From contig CAZQAG010000016.1 in the NCBI GenBank assembly GCA_964591295.1, forward strand, positions 1-39,131: DNA of 39,131 nucleotides, written 5' to 3'. Both the position numbers and the translations under genes were made by a program. The notes under the pieces are model-generated. The model was not told the DNA's origin. It worked only from the letters and a program-made list of their open reading frames with translations, and did no database searches. Below, piece by piece: positions 31,581 through 39,131 of the stretch. This stretch comes from VAXT01 sp964591295 (lineage in GTDB: Bacteria > Actinomycetota > Thermoleophilia > Gaiellales > Gaiellaceae). Numbering within the stretch: position 1 is the stretch's first letter; every line of letters starts with the position of its first letter.

Positions 31581-33311
31581 ATGTCACGATCGAGTTACAC
31601 TCAAACGGCTATGCCCTCTTCAGCCCGGTCCGCCGTAACCGGGTCACCCTCACGCGTACTGCTAGTCCATGCGAACCCGTTTCAGCGGGTGACGCCGGTG
31701 CCCGCCTACGGGCTCGAGCGCCTGCGCACCGCGATCGAGCCGATGGGCGTCGCCGTCGAGCTGCTCGACCCTTACCTCGTCTCGGAGGATCCGCTGGGGG
31801 CCGCGCGGGGGGCAGCTGAGCGCTTCCGGCCAGACTTGATCGGGCTCGGCATCCGCATCGTCGACGACTGCATCGTCGTCGATCGACTCGAAGCGCCGGA
31901 CGACGAGCCGATCGACGTCAGCTTCCTGCTGCCCGAGATCCTCGAGCTGCGCCGCGTCCTTGCCGAAGCCGCGCCCGAGGCGATGTTCCTCGCGGGCGGA
32001 GCCGGGTTCTCCGCGTGCCCCCAGGAGTGCCTGGATTTCCTCGGCGTCGAGCACGGGGTCGTCGGGGCGGGCGAGGACGTGCTGATCGCCATTTGCCAGG
32101 GACAGTCCCTCGACGAGATCCCGGGCATCGTCCGTCGCGGACAGGCCCAGGGCATCGGCGCGTACAACCTCGGCTTCGGGGGGCCGACGCAGCGGGATCC
32201 TCTCTATGCGCCGGCGAACTCGTTCCCTGTGCGGACTCGCATCGGCTGCGCCATGCAGTGCGTCTACTGCACGGCTGCGAACCTCGGCCGCCAGCACGCG
32301 AACGGCGACCTCGAGACCGTGTTGGACGAGATCGAGCAGACGGTGCAGGTCGCTCGCGAGCGTGGCGTCGACCGGGTCTCGATCTTCTTTGCCGACGACG
32401 AGTTCAATCTCCCGGACGAGCGTCACCCGATCTCGATCCTGCAGGGCATCCAGGATCGCGGCCTCGCGAAGCACCTCACGTGGCGCGCCTACTTCAACCC
32501 CACGCCATTCTCGGCGGAGTTCGCAGAGCTCGTTCGAGAGACGAACGGGCACGTCTCGATCACGGTCGACAGCGCCGCCGACCCTCTCCTCGAGACCGCG
32601 CAGAAGCCCTTCCGGCGCCGCCACCTGGACGCACTCGTCGCGCTGCTTTCCGAGCACGAGGTCTCGGCTGACCTCGGCCTCATCTTCGGCCTGCCCGGCG
32701 AGACCGAGGAGACGATCGCCGAGACGATCGACTTCGTCCGCGCTCTTCCGCCTTCGATCAAGGCGTTCTATTCGGCAGGCGCGCGCGTCTATCCACACAC
32801 GCCGCTGGCGCGAATCGCGGACAAGGAGCCTGACCGCCTCGTCGGAGCCGACGACCCGACCTATCTCAGTCCCGTCGTCTACTCCCGTCCCTGGCCTCCC
32901 CGGAAGCTGGCACGGAGACTCGACGCGGAACTGTCCGGCCTCGCGAACGTCGAACGCGTCGGCGTCGCCTATCGCAGCGGCGAGACCACCCTTTCCGATG
33001 CGTACCGAGCCGCCCTGGCCCATTCGACTTTGCAACAGACTGTTGCTAAGTCGAATGGGTGTGGGCGCTGGGCCGAGATCCTCGAGCGCGCCGCGCACGA
33101 CGACTCGCAGCGCAAGTCGGCAGAGACGATCGCTGCTTGCATGCAGATCGCGCTCTGGCACGGGCGCTACGACCTGGCCTCGGCCGCAGCCGGGCGCCTT
33201 CTGCAAGAGGACATTCCACCGGAGATGTCGAGAGGGCAGCTCCGTCTCGCCCGCCTCGCCTACGGCGGGCTGGCGCTGGCGGATAGAGCCAAGTCTGCGC
33301 TGCGCCGCTAA
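31581..33311 (+). CDS. B12-binding-domain radical SAM protein
   Basis: 576 residues. An N-terminal B12-binding-like domain (VLLVHANPFQRVTPVPAYGL to ~200, no clear DxHxxG) precedes a radical SAM domain with cluster motif CAMQCVYC (Cys223, 227, 230). Further elements are FFADDEFNLPDERHP and GLIFGLPGETEETIAETIDF. The C-terminal ~100 residues are helical. Residues 483-493 (TLQQTVAKSNG) are encoded by the palindromic repeat shared with the carboxylase gene and sit in the linker before this region. Reaction unknown; radical methylation is one option. ATG 31581 has GGGAGAA upstream; ATG 31611, after a TACACT -10-like hexamer, would give a leaderless product ten residues shorter. Confidence 0.85.
   Translation: MSRSSYTQTAMPSSARSAVTGSPSRVLLVHANPFQRVTPVPAYGLERLRTAIEPMGVAVELLDPYLVSEDPLGAARGAAERFRPDLIGLGIRIVDDCIVVDRLEAPDDEPIDVSFLLPEILELRRVLAEAAPEAMFLAGGAGFSACPQECLDFLGVEHGVVGAGEDVLIAICQGQSLDEIPGIVRRGQAQGIGAYNLGFGGPTQRDPLYAPANSFPVRTRIGCAMQCVYCTAANLGRQHANGDLETVLDEIEQTVQVARERGVDRVSIFFADDEFNLPDERHPISILQGIQDRGLAKHLTWRAYFNPTPFSAEFAELVRETNGHVSITVDSAADPLLETAQKPFRRRHLDALVALLSEHEVSADLGLIFGLPGETEETIAETIDFVRALPPSIKAFYSAGARVYPHTPLARIADKEPDRLVGADDPTYLSPVVYSRPWPPRKLARRLDAELSGLANVERVGVAYRSGETTLSDAYRAALAHSTLQQTVAKSNGCGRWAEILERAAHDDSQRKSAETIAACMQIALWHGRYDLASAAAGRLLQEDIPPEMSRGQLRLARLAYGGLALADRAKSALRR
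33019..33059 (+). repeat. In-gene palindromic element, copy 2 (within radical SAM gene)
   Basis: A 41-bp palindrome centred on A33039. The left arm is CCCATTCGACTT + TGCAACAG; the right arm is CTGTTGCT + AAGTCGAATGGG; 19 of 20 pairs match. The only difference from copy 1 in the shared 34 bases is GCT for GCA, a synonymous change, which breaks one pair of the palindrome. The reading frame is the same as in copy 1 and encodes the same TLQQTVAKSNG. Confidence 0.85.
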
Positions 33312-33763
33312 TCCAGATCGTCGAGCGCCTCGCGTGCCGCATTCGCCACGCTACTGCGAACGACTACGACGACGTTTCCCTTTTTCAAGCACGTCGTGAT
33401 CTCGTCCGGCTCGTGGCACGAAGCCCTCTCTTCGCTGCTGAGAATCACTGCCGTAATGACGAACTCATACAGGTGCGCCTGCCCGCCGGGCGGCACCAGC
33501 CCACCCCGATACGCGACTACATCCCGGGTGCCTCCTGGCAGAGCGTCCGGAAACACATTACCGAACTCCCGTTCGTTCTCAGACAGGACATCGACATCGA
33601 AGCCATGCTGGCGAAGGGCGTCCCTGACCTCGAGCGCCCCGTAGGTTTTCGCATCAGACTCGCCGCATCCAGTTACGAACGCAAGAACGAGCGCAACCGC
33701 GAGGCTACGGCCCAGCCACACGGCTAAAAACCTTCCCCAGCGCCGCGCCGAAGAGCTCATTCT
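33308..33763 (-). CDS. Putative lipoprotein
   Basis: 151 residues. Basic N-terminus, hydrophobic stretch FLAVWLGRSLAVALVLAF and lipobox VTGC, so the mature protein is lipid-anchored from the Cys at about residue 33. The mature domain (TYGALEVRDALRQHGFDVDV, YEFVITAVILSSEE, CLKKGNVVVVVRS) has alternating helix and strand. No named family. The ATG at 33763 is chosen for GGAGGAGA directly upstream; it overlaps the 3' end of hisC by 59 bp. It converges on the radical SAM gene with a 4-bp overlap of the stops. Confidence 0.65.
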   Translation of the reverse strand, partial: RMSSSARRWGRFLAVWLGRSLAVALVLAFVTGCGESDAKTYGALEVRDALRQHGFDVDVLSENEREFGNVFPDALPGGTRDVVAYRGGLVPPGGQAHLYEFVITAVILSSEERASCHEPDEITTCLKKGNVVVVVRSSVANAAREALDDLD

Positions 33764-34826
33764 CCTCCGGCGTCCCCACGGTGACGCGGATTGCACCCGC
33801 TGCGCCGAAGCCGCCGGTCGGACGGACGATCACGCCCTCTCGGAGGAGCTGCTCGAAGAGCGGACGCGAGTCCTCGCCGACCTCGGCGAAGAGGAAGTTC
33901 GCCACCGCGCCGGGCGGATCGAGGCCGTGTTCCCGCAGGATCCGCTCGAGCTGGACGAGGCCCTCCGCATTCACGCTCCGGCGGCGCGCCAGTTCGTCCG
34001 GCGCGTCGAGACTCGCCAGCGCGGCGACCTGTGCGGCGGCGTTGACGTCGAAGGCGCGGCGCACCTTGCCGATCGCCCTCACGAGCTCCGCCGGCCCCAC
34101 TGCATAGCCGACCCGCAGCCCGGCCAGCCCGTAGATCTTCGAGAACGTCCGCAGGACGACGGCCTTGTGGCCGGCCTTCACGTACTCGAGCCCGTCCACG
34201 TAGTCCGGGTCGTCGATGTACTCGAAGTAGGCCTGGTCGAGGACCGTCAGCACGTGGTCGGGCACGGCGTCGAAGTAGGCGTCGAGCTCCGCGCGCGTGT
34301 TCATCGTCCCGGTCGGGTTGTTCGGGTGGCAGACGTAGATGATTTTCGTCCGCGGACCGATTGCCTCGAGCATCGCGTTCAGGTCGTAGCGGTAGCCGGT
34401 CAGCGGCACCTTTTGCGCCACCGCGCCGAGCTTGAGGGCATCGATCACGTAGCTCGGGAAGGAAGGCCATCCGCAGACGATCTCGTCGCCCGGGTCGAGA
34501 GCAAGCTGCGAGAGGTAGTCGACGATCCCGTCCGAGCCGGCGCCGGGCGCAACCTCCTCGAAGCGCACGTCATGTCGCTCGGCGAGCGCAGCGCGTAGCC
34601 GGTACGAGCCGCCGTCGGGATACCGGTTCAGCTCCTCGGCTCCGCGCGCAAGCGCCTCGAGCGCCTCGGGGAACGGCCCGAACGGCCCCTCGTTCGAGGC
34701 GAGCTTCACCACCCGATCAAGCCCCAGCTCGCGCTGCACTTCTTCAACTGGCTTGCCAGGCTCATACGGAACCAAGTCGCGGACGGCTGGCTTGAAGAAC
34801 GAATCAGAGATCTCTGCAAACGCCAT
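33705..34826 (-). CDS. hisC: Histidinol-phosphate aminotransferase
   Basis: 373 residues, standard for HisC. Fold type I PLP enzyme with KLASNEGPFGP (substrate region), CHPNNPTGT, the PLP lysine Lys230 in TFSKIYGLAGLRVGY, and IRVTVGTPEEN near the C-terminus. It converts imidazole acetol phosphate to histidinol phosphate; related proteins can be aromatic aminotransferases, and there is no his operon around it, so broader specificity is possible. The upstream 117-bp gap holds repeat element copy B. Confidence 0.88.
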   Translation of the reverse strand: MAFAEISDSFFKPAVRDLVPYEPGKPVEEVQRELGLDRVVKLASNEGPFGPFPEALEALARGAEELNRYPDGGSYRLRAALAERHDVRFEEVAPGAGSDGIVDYLSQLALDPGDEIVCGWPSFPSYVIDALKLGAVAQKVPLTGYRYDLNAMLEAIGPRTKIIYVCHPNNPTGTMNTRAELDAYFDAVPDHVLTVLDQAYFEYIDDPDYVDGLEYVKAGHKAVVLRTFSKIYGLAGLRVGYAVGPAELVRAIGKVRRAFDVNAAAQVAALASLDAPDELARRRSVNAEGLVQLERILREHGLDPPGAVANFLFAEVGEDSRPLFEQLLREGVIVRPTGGFGAAGAIRVTVGTPEENELFGAALGKVFSRVAGP

Positions 34827-34846
34827 GGGACAAAGCCTAATCGGCT

Positions 34847-34950
34847 GCGGAGGCGGGCTTTGCCCGGCTCCGCTTACATGCGTTGGCCCGCGGAGATCAA
34901 TCCGATGAAAGTCGTCATGGCTCGGCGCAGCCGAGCCGGACTTTCATCGG
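34847..34950. repeat. Two-hairpin intergenic repeat element, copy B
   Basis: Hairpin 1 (34847-34873): arms GCGGAGGCGGGC and GCCCGGCTCCGC, one mismatch, TTT loop. Hairpin 2 (34902-34950): 12-bp outer arms CCGATGAAAGTC and GACTTTCATCGG, internal loop GTCAT opposite G, inner GGCTCGGC/GCCGAGCC stem, GCA triloop. Same order, spacing and orientation relative to flanking minus-strand genes as copy A at 11209-11315. The GNAT gene's stop codon (34944-34946) falls inside the outer stem. Confidence 0.75.
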
Positions 34951-35447
34951 TCAAGGTAGAGCGCCATCAGAATCGCGTCCACGTAGTGACCGGCGATCCG
35001 GTAGTGACGGCGCCGGTGGCCCTCCTCCTGGAAGCCGAGCTTGCGGTAGAGGGCGATCGCCGGCTCGTTGTGCGGGAACACGTGGAGCTCGAGCTTCGTC
35101 ACGCCCGAGCCTCGCGCCCACTTGGCGGCTTCCTCCATCAGCGCCGTGCCGATGCCCCGGCGGCGCTCACCGGCGGCAACCATCAGGCCGAGCTCGGCGA
35201 CGTGGTGACTCACGGGATTGCCGTCGCGCGCGATCGACAGCCGCCCGACGACGCCCGACGGCGTCTCGGCGACGAAGACCGCGGCGTTCGTGTCCCGGCG
35301 CAGGCTCTTCAGGTTGCGCCGTTCGTCCGACGCGCTTCGGTTGTAGGTCAGCCAGAGCTCTCCCTCGCCCGCGACGCTCCGACCAAGCTTGACTAGCGGC
35401 TCCGCGTCTGCAGTTGCCGCCGGCCTGACGATGAGCCAGTCACTCAT
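34944..35447 (-). CDS. GNAT-family N-acetyltransferase
   Basis: 167 residues, one GNAT domain. Acetyl-CoA pyrophosphate-binding motif A: ERRRGIGTALMEEAAKWA; motif B: LELHVFPHNEPAIALYRKLGF. The N-terminus (DWLIVRPAATADAEPL) is typical. The acceptor is unknown. ATG 35447 overlaps the gamma-glutamyltransferase stop by 4 bp (ATGA), so the pair is translationally coupled. Its own stop lies within the outer stem of repeat copy B. Confidence 0.88.
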   Translation of the reverse strand: MSDWLIVRPAATADAEPLVKLGRSVAGEGELWLTYNRSASDERRNLKSLRRDTNAAVFVAETPSGVVGRLSIARDGNPVSHHVAELGLMVAAGERRRGIGTALMEEAAKWARGSGVTKLELHVFPHNEPAIALYRKLGFQEEGHRRRHYRIAGHYVDAILMALYLDR

Positions 35448-37009
35448 GCCGGTACGACGATGCCATGCCCGCCGCGCCGAGGATCGCCGGCCGCGGCGAG
35501 GCTTCCGTCCGGCAGCATCTCCACAGCCGCGGCGCCGCCGAAGTAGAGATTGCGCCGCCGCCAGCGCACGAGCTCGTACCCGAGCGCCTGGAGCCGATCG
35601 AGCTCGGCCGGGTCAGCGCCGCCCTCGCAGTGCACGTGGCTGTCGTCCACATGGACGCGCGGCGCTGAGATCGCCTCCTCGACGGGCAGACCGTGTCCGA
35701 CGACGTTCACGACCACCTGGAGGATCGCCCCCCGCAGGCGCAGCGAGCCGGCGCTGCCGACGACAAGCCGCGGCCGGCCGTCCTCGAGCACGACGGAGGG
35801 CGCCATCATGCTCGTGAGCCGAACCCCCGGCCGAGGATCGCCCCCCGCCGGACCCAGATCGAACTCACCGAGCATGTTGTTCAGCTGGATGCCCGTCCCG
35901 GGAACGATCACTCCGGAGCCGGAGCCGGTCGAGACCGTGAGCGCGGCAGCGTTACCCCGCTCGTCCACGACGGAGATGTGGGTCGTGCCGCCAGGCGGCG
36001 CGGCTTCCGGAGCCGTTCCACCGTCGCGCATCCGCTGGACCGCATCACGCACGGCGCTCTCGGTGTAGAGACGCTTAGCCAGGCCGCCGCGATAGAGATC
36101 TCGTCCAAACCGGCTGTCGCGCGCCCGCGCCTGCGCTCGCATGACCTCGACGAGAGCAGTGATCGCCTCGGCGCTACCCGGCTCTCCGTTTGCTCCGAGC
36201 CCTTCGAGGAGGCGCAGGCCGTAGCCGATCAGCACGCCCCCGGAAGAAGGAGGCGGGTTCGACTCGAACTCGTGGCCGAGGTAGCCGGCCTCGACGGGTC
36301 GGCGCCTGATGGTGCGGTACTCGGCCAGATCCCTCGTCGTAATGGCTCCTCCGTGCTCCCCCAGATGGCGCACGAGCGCGCGGGCGAGCTTTCCGCGGTA
36401 GAAGTCCTCAGCCCCACGCTCGGAGAGAGTTTTGAGCGTCTGCGCGAGGTCGGCCATCACCAGCGTGTCGCCGGCGACGAGGCGGCTCCCGCCGTTCTCG
36501 TAGATCGCACGTCCTTCGTCCGTATGCCGCAGGATGAGATCGAGGATCGCGTGGAGGTACGCCTGCTCGCGGGTCAGCTCGATACCGTTCGCGGCCAGCG
36601 AGACGGCCGGCTCGATCAGGCGCGCCCAGGGCACTGTGCCGTACGCGCGGTGCGCTGCCTCGAGGCCCGCGGGCGTGCCCGGGACGGCACACGAGGCGGC
36701 CCCGATCTTGAAGACCTGCGTCGATTCGGACGTGAAGTCGACGTCCACCGATTCCATCTCTGCGGTCTGTGCCTTCCCGAGCCCGAGGCCCGGTATGGCG
36801 ACGTAGAAGTCCAGCAGCCTCGTCGAGCAATCGCGGGCACGGTGGACGAGCATGAAGCCGCCCCCGCCCGGGCCCGTCAGCGGGCTCTCGGCCACCCACG
36901 AGGCGAACGCCGCGGCGAGGCACGCATCGACGGCGTTTCCGCCCTCGGCGAGGATCTCGGCGCCGGCCTCGGCCGTCAGCCGGTGCCCGGCAGCGATCGC
37001 TCCTCTCAT
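35444..37009 (-). CDS. Gamma-glutamyltransferase family protein (Ntn hydrolase)
   Basis: 521 residues with the whole family pattern: AAGHRLTAEAGAEILAEGGN, AVDACLAAAF, GPGGGGFMLVH, NPPPSSGGV, then the autoprocessing and nucleophile threonine Thr342 in GGTTHISVVD, and the C-terminal RVHVDDSHVHCEGG. No signal peptide is present, so this copy is probably cytoplasmic, whereas classical GGT is secreted. It may act on glutathione, or on mycothiol/gamma-glutamyl compounds in Actinobacteria. ATG start at 37009. It diverges from the large membrane protein gene across 54 bp that contain a GGGCCC-GGAAA-GGGCCC hairpin. Confidence 0.9.
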   Translation of the reverse strand: MRGAIAAGHRLTAEAGAEILAEGGNAVDACLAAAFASWVAESPLTGPGGGGFMLVHRARDCSTRLLDFYVAIPGLGLGKAQTAEMESVDVDFTSESTQVFKIGAASCAVPGTPAGLEAAHRAYGTVPWARLIEPAVSLAANGIELTREQAYLHAILDLILRHTDEGRAIYENGGSRLVAGDTLVMADLAQTLKTLSERGAEDFYRGKLARALVRHLGEHGGAITTRDLAEYRTIRRRPVEAGYLGHEFESNPPPSSGGVLIGYGLRLLEGLGANGEPGSAEAITALVEVMRAQARARDSRFGRDLYRGGLAKRLYTESAVRDAVQRMRDGGTAPEAAPPGGTTHISVVDERGNAAALTVSTGSGSGVIVPGTGIQLNNMLGEFDLGPAGGDPRPGVRLTSMMAPSVVLEDGRPRLVVGSAGSLRLRGAILQVVVNVVGHGLPVEEAISAPRVHVDDSHVHCEGGADPAELDRLQALGYELVRWRRRNLYFGGAAAVEMLPDGSLAAAGDPRRGGHGIVVPA

Positions 37010-37063
37010 CGCAGAAAGGGTAGTCCGGGGCCCGGAAAGGGCCCGCTACTCCTTGTAGGGTTC

Positions 37064-38692
37064 GTGCTCGTGCACCGCGCGCACTTTCTCCTGCGCGAGG
37101 CGATGTTCGCCGCCGGCTCCGCCGCTTCGCTCGCAGCACTCCTGATCTGGCTCGGGCCTCCTGGCAACGATCTGGCTGCCCACGTCTACCAGCGGACCGT
37201 CTTCCTCCACGACGGCTTCCAGCTCTGGAACAACTTCTGGTACGGAGGCCGCTACAGCTTCGTCACGTACAGCGTCCTCTACTACCCGCTCGCCGGGGTC
37301 CTCGGGATCAAGCCGCTCGCGGTCGCGTCGATTGCCACCGCGGCGCTCGCATTCGCCGTCGTCGTCGGCCGGCAATGGGGGCCACTAGCGCGCTGGTCGA
37401 GCCGGACGTTCGCGGTCGTCTGGGCAGGGCTCGTGATCTCGGCGGCCTTCCCCTTCGCACTCGGCATCGCGCTCGGGCTGCTCGCCATCTGGGCGTTGCA
37501 GGCGAGCAAGCGCTGGCGCTTCGGCATCCTCGCGGTGCTGACAGCCGCTGCGAGCCCTCTCGCGTTCCTCCTACTCGCCATCTTCCTCGCAGGCATTGGG
37601 CTCGGGATGCGCGAGCGCGGCCGGCGACTGCTCGTGCCGACCCTGATCATCGGCGCGGTCGGGGCGAGTCAGTTCCTCCTTGCCCGTGCATTCTCGGACG
37701 GTGGTCATTACCCATTCACGTTTCTCGAGCTCGGCACGATCCTGCTCTTCTGCGTGCTCGGCGGGATGTTGACCTGGCACGTCGAGAGCGCACGGATGAT
37801 CCGCTGGTTCTTCGTCGCCTACGCCGCCGCCAGCATCGCGGCCTTCGCGGTCGCCTCGCCGCTCGGTGAGAACATCGCCCGTGTCCGCTTCGCAGCCCTC
37901 CCGATCGCAGTGCTCGTCCTCTCGCTCCGCAGTTGGCGCCCTCTTCCGGTCGCCGCGCTCGTCCTCGTTCTCGCAGGCTCCTGGAACCTGAGCCCGCACG
38001 CGTGGAGCTTCTCGCGGGCGACTGTCGAGCCAAGCGCCCACGCGGCGTACTGGCAACCCGCGGTCAACTATCTGCGTCAGCATCTCACGCCTGCGTATCG
38101 AGTCGAGGCGGTCGACACCTCCGGCCACTGGGCTGCCGTATACCTGCCGCGAGCAGGCATCCCGCTCACACGTGGCTGGTTCCGGCAAGACGACTTTCCC
38201 CAGAACGAGGTCCTCTACGACCGGCTCGACGGGGCGACCTACCTGCGCTGGTTACGCCAGCTCGGCGTCCGCTACGTCGTCCTGACGGACGCACCGCCGG
38301 ACTACAGCGCCAAGGGGGAGGCGCGCCTGATCCGGAGCGGCCGCTCGGGGCTTCAGCCCGTGCTGCGCACCAAGCACATCACAATCTACTCGGTGCCGCG
38401 TCCGCGACCTCTCCTGACCGGCGCCGCGCCGGCGGAGGTGGTCTCGCTTGCCCAGACGTACTTGCTCATTCGCGTCGAGGAGCCCGGTCGTTATCGGCTC
38501 GCCGTTCGCTACTCGCCCTACTGGAAGGTCACCGGAGCCTGCGTCTTCCGCGGGAAGGACGGGATGGTCCGGCTGATGGCACGCCGGCGCGGGTACCTGA
38601 TGCTCCGCTTCAAGGTCGACACGAGTCGAGCCCTCGCGACGATGGTCGGTCGCGGGCCTGCCGAGTGTCTCGCGCCTGGCTCTAGTCCGTAA
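37064..38692 (+). CDS. Large integral membrane protein with C-terminal extracytoplasmic domain (GT-C/YfhO-like)
   Basis: About 542 residues. Residues ~15-335 hold roughly ten hydrophobic helices; the early loop has HVYQRTVFLHDGFQLWNNFW, typical of bacterial GT-C or YfhO-like membrane proteins. Residues ~340-540 are soluble and probably face outward: YWQPAVNYLRQHL, YLRWLRQLGVRYVVLTDAPP, ending in an all-beta section. A role in cell-envelope glycan or lipid modification is likely but the donor is unknown. GTG 37064 is chosen (weak TAGGG site; GTG 37070 and ATG 37103 are alternatives). The frame is open far upstream but that part is antisense to the GGT gene. Its 3' end overlaps that of convergent ftsZ by 11 bp. 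Confidence 0.75.
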   Translation: MLVHRAHFLLREAMFAAGSAASLAALLIWLGPPGNDLAAHVYQRTVFLHDGFQLWNNFWYGGRYSFVTYSVLYYPLAGVLGIKPLAVASIATAALAFAVVVGRQWGPLARWSSRTFAVVWAGLVISAAFPFALGIALGLLAIWALQASKRWRFGILAVLTAAASPLAFLLLAIFLAGIGLGMRERGRRLLVPTLIIGAVGASQFLLARAFSDGGHYPFTFLELGTILLFCVLGGMLTWHVESARMIRWFFVAYAAASIAAFAVASPLGENIARVRFAALPIAVLVLSLRSWRPLPVAALVLVLAGSWNLSPHAWSFSRATVEPSAHAAYWQPAVNYLRQHLTPAYRVEAVDTSGHWAAVYLPRAGIPLTRGWFRQDDFPQNEVLYDRLDGATYLRWLRQLGVRYVVLTDAPPDYSAKGEARLIRSGRSGLQPVLRTKHITIYSVPRPRPLLTGAAPAEVVSLAQTYLLIRVEEPGRYRLAVRYSPYWKVTGACVFRGKDGMVRLMARRRGYLMLRFKVDTSRALATMVGRGPAECLAPGSSP

Positions 38693-39131
38693 GGAAGGCC
38701 GGCGGCTCTAGCGGATCCGCCTCGCGCCGCGGCCGAGGAGCCGCCATGCGTCCGACGACGCCTGCGAGGCCGGTCGCGATGACCGTGATCCAAACCTGCC
38801 CGGTCAGCCGCTCGTCGATCGTCGCGCCGAAGATGATGTTCGTGTCGTCGCGTGCCCCCCGGCGGACGACTTCAGCCGCTTCGTTCACCTCGTAGAGCGA
38901 GAGGTCGTCGCCGCCCGCGATCGAGAGCAGGATCCCACGCGCTCCGACGAGCTCGGTGTCGATCAGCGGCGAGCTGAGGGCACTCTCGGCGGCCTTGACG
39001 GCACGGTCCTCTCCGGTCGCGAAGCCGATGCCCATCAGCGCGGAGCCGGCGTCGTTCATGATCGTCTTGACGTCCGCGAAGTCCAGGTTGATGAGCCCGG
39101 GCATCGTGATCAGGTCGGTGATCCCCTGGAC
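38682..39131 (-). CDS. ftsZ: Cell division protein FtsZ, C-terminal part (5' end outside the window)
   Basis: 149 residues visible, from VQGITDLITMPGLINLDFAD onward. The stretch VKTIMNDAGSALMGIGFATG, GARGILLSIAGGDDLSLYEV and ARDDTNIIFGATID is the C-terminal GTPase-activating subdomain (T7 loop with NLDFADV). The tail is short: after GRMAAPRPRREADP comes LEPPAFLTD, resembling the conserved C-terminal peptide (xxPAFLxx) that binds FtsA/SepF-type partners. The disordered linker is only ~15 residues, much shorter than in most Actinobacteria. The GTP-binding half lies to the right of the window. Confidence 0.93.
   Translation of the reverse strand, partial: VQGITDLITMPGLINLDFADVKTIMNDAGSALMGIGFATGEDRAVKAAESALSSPLIDTELVGARGILLSIAGGDDLSLYEVNEAAEVVRRGARDDTNIIFGATIDERLTGQVWITVIATGLAGVVGRMAAPRPRREADPLEPPAFLTD

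Noticed and set aside
35693..37063. Open frame extending upstream of the large membrane protein gene (would make a ~1000-residue protein)
   Set aside because: It is antisense to the gamma-glutamyltransferase gene, is Arg/Asp-rich with no domain, and arises from high GC content; the membrane protein starts near 37064.
1..39131. CRISPR arrays, insertion sequences, prophage, integrase or rRNA genes
   Set aside because: No regular direct repeat-spacer pattern, transposase, integrase or phage structural motif, or rRNA was seen on either strand.

Overview
The window is about 39 kb of high-GC bacterial chromosome. Genes are densely packed with many GTG starts and short stop/start overlaps. The organism is most likely an actinobacterium, probably a deep-branching soil lineage such as Thermoleophilia (Gaiellales/Solirubrobacterales-like). 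That is inferred from the WhiG/FliA-type sigma factor, the EF-G paralog, the SCP2 protein, FtsZ ending in a PAFL-type peptide, and the overall composition; no rRNA is present to settle it. No prophage, insertion sequence or CRISPR array is visible.

Layout. 1-3.4 kb: a truncated cyclic-nucleotide-binding patatin phospholipase diverges from a heme protein with the active-site motifs of fatty-acid alpha-dioxygenases. 3.4-5.5 kb: metallophosphoesterase, tRNA-Gly, RNase HI, a free-standing Nif3-type insert domain and a DUF4234 membrane protein. 5.5-10.2 kb: a five-gene minus-strand operon (zinc-ribbon protein, small charged protein, aldehyde dehydrogenase, methyltransferase, DUF5925-type AAA ATPase). 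It diverges from a PadR regulator and small coiled-coil gene across a strong dyad. 10.9-15.5 kb: a small unknown protein, an EF-G-like GTPase, a sigma factor, tRNA-Trp and small unknown or secreted proteins. 15.5-26.2 kb: a catabolic region with both methylcrotonyl-CoA carboxylase subunits, a LiuC-type hydratase, an acyl-CoA dehydrogenase, a leucyl aminopeptidase, an SCP2 protein and a DAO/DapA-family pair. Together these suggest leucine (peptide, amino acid) catabolism. 26.2-31.5 kb: two or three small unknown ORFs, an ETHE1-like sulfur dioxygenase with rhodanese domains, threonine deaminase, MeaB and an MFS exporter. 31.6-39.1 kb: B12-binding radical SAM protein, lipoprotein, HisC, GNAT, gamma-glutamyltransferase, a large membrane protein and the 3' part of ftsZ.

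The most unusual content is repetitive. (i) A palindrome lies in frame inside two unrelated genes, the biotin carboxylase (22.1 kb) and the radical SAM protein (33.0 kb), and adds the same 11-residue peptide to both. (ii) A two-hairpin intergenic element of about 105 bp occurs at 11.2 kb and 34.9 kb. Its sequence-variable stem positions differ between copies in a compensated way, so structure is conserved more than sequence. A cluster of apparent single-base frameshifts at 17.5-18.5 kb marks either local decay or a poor assembly patch. There is no gene-free stretch longer than about 200 bp.
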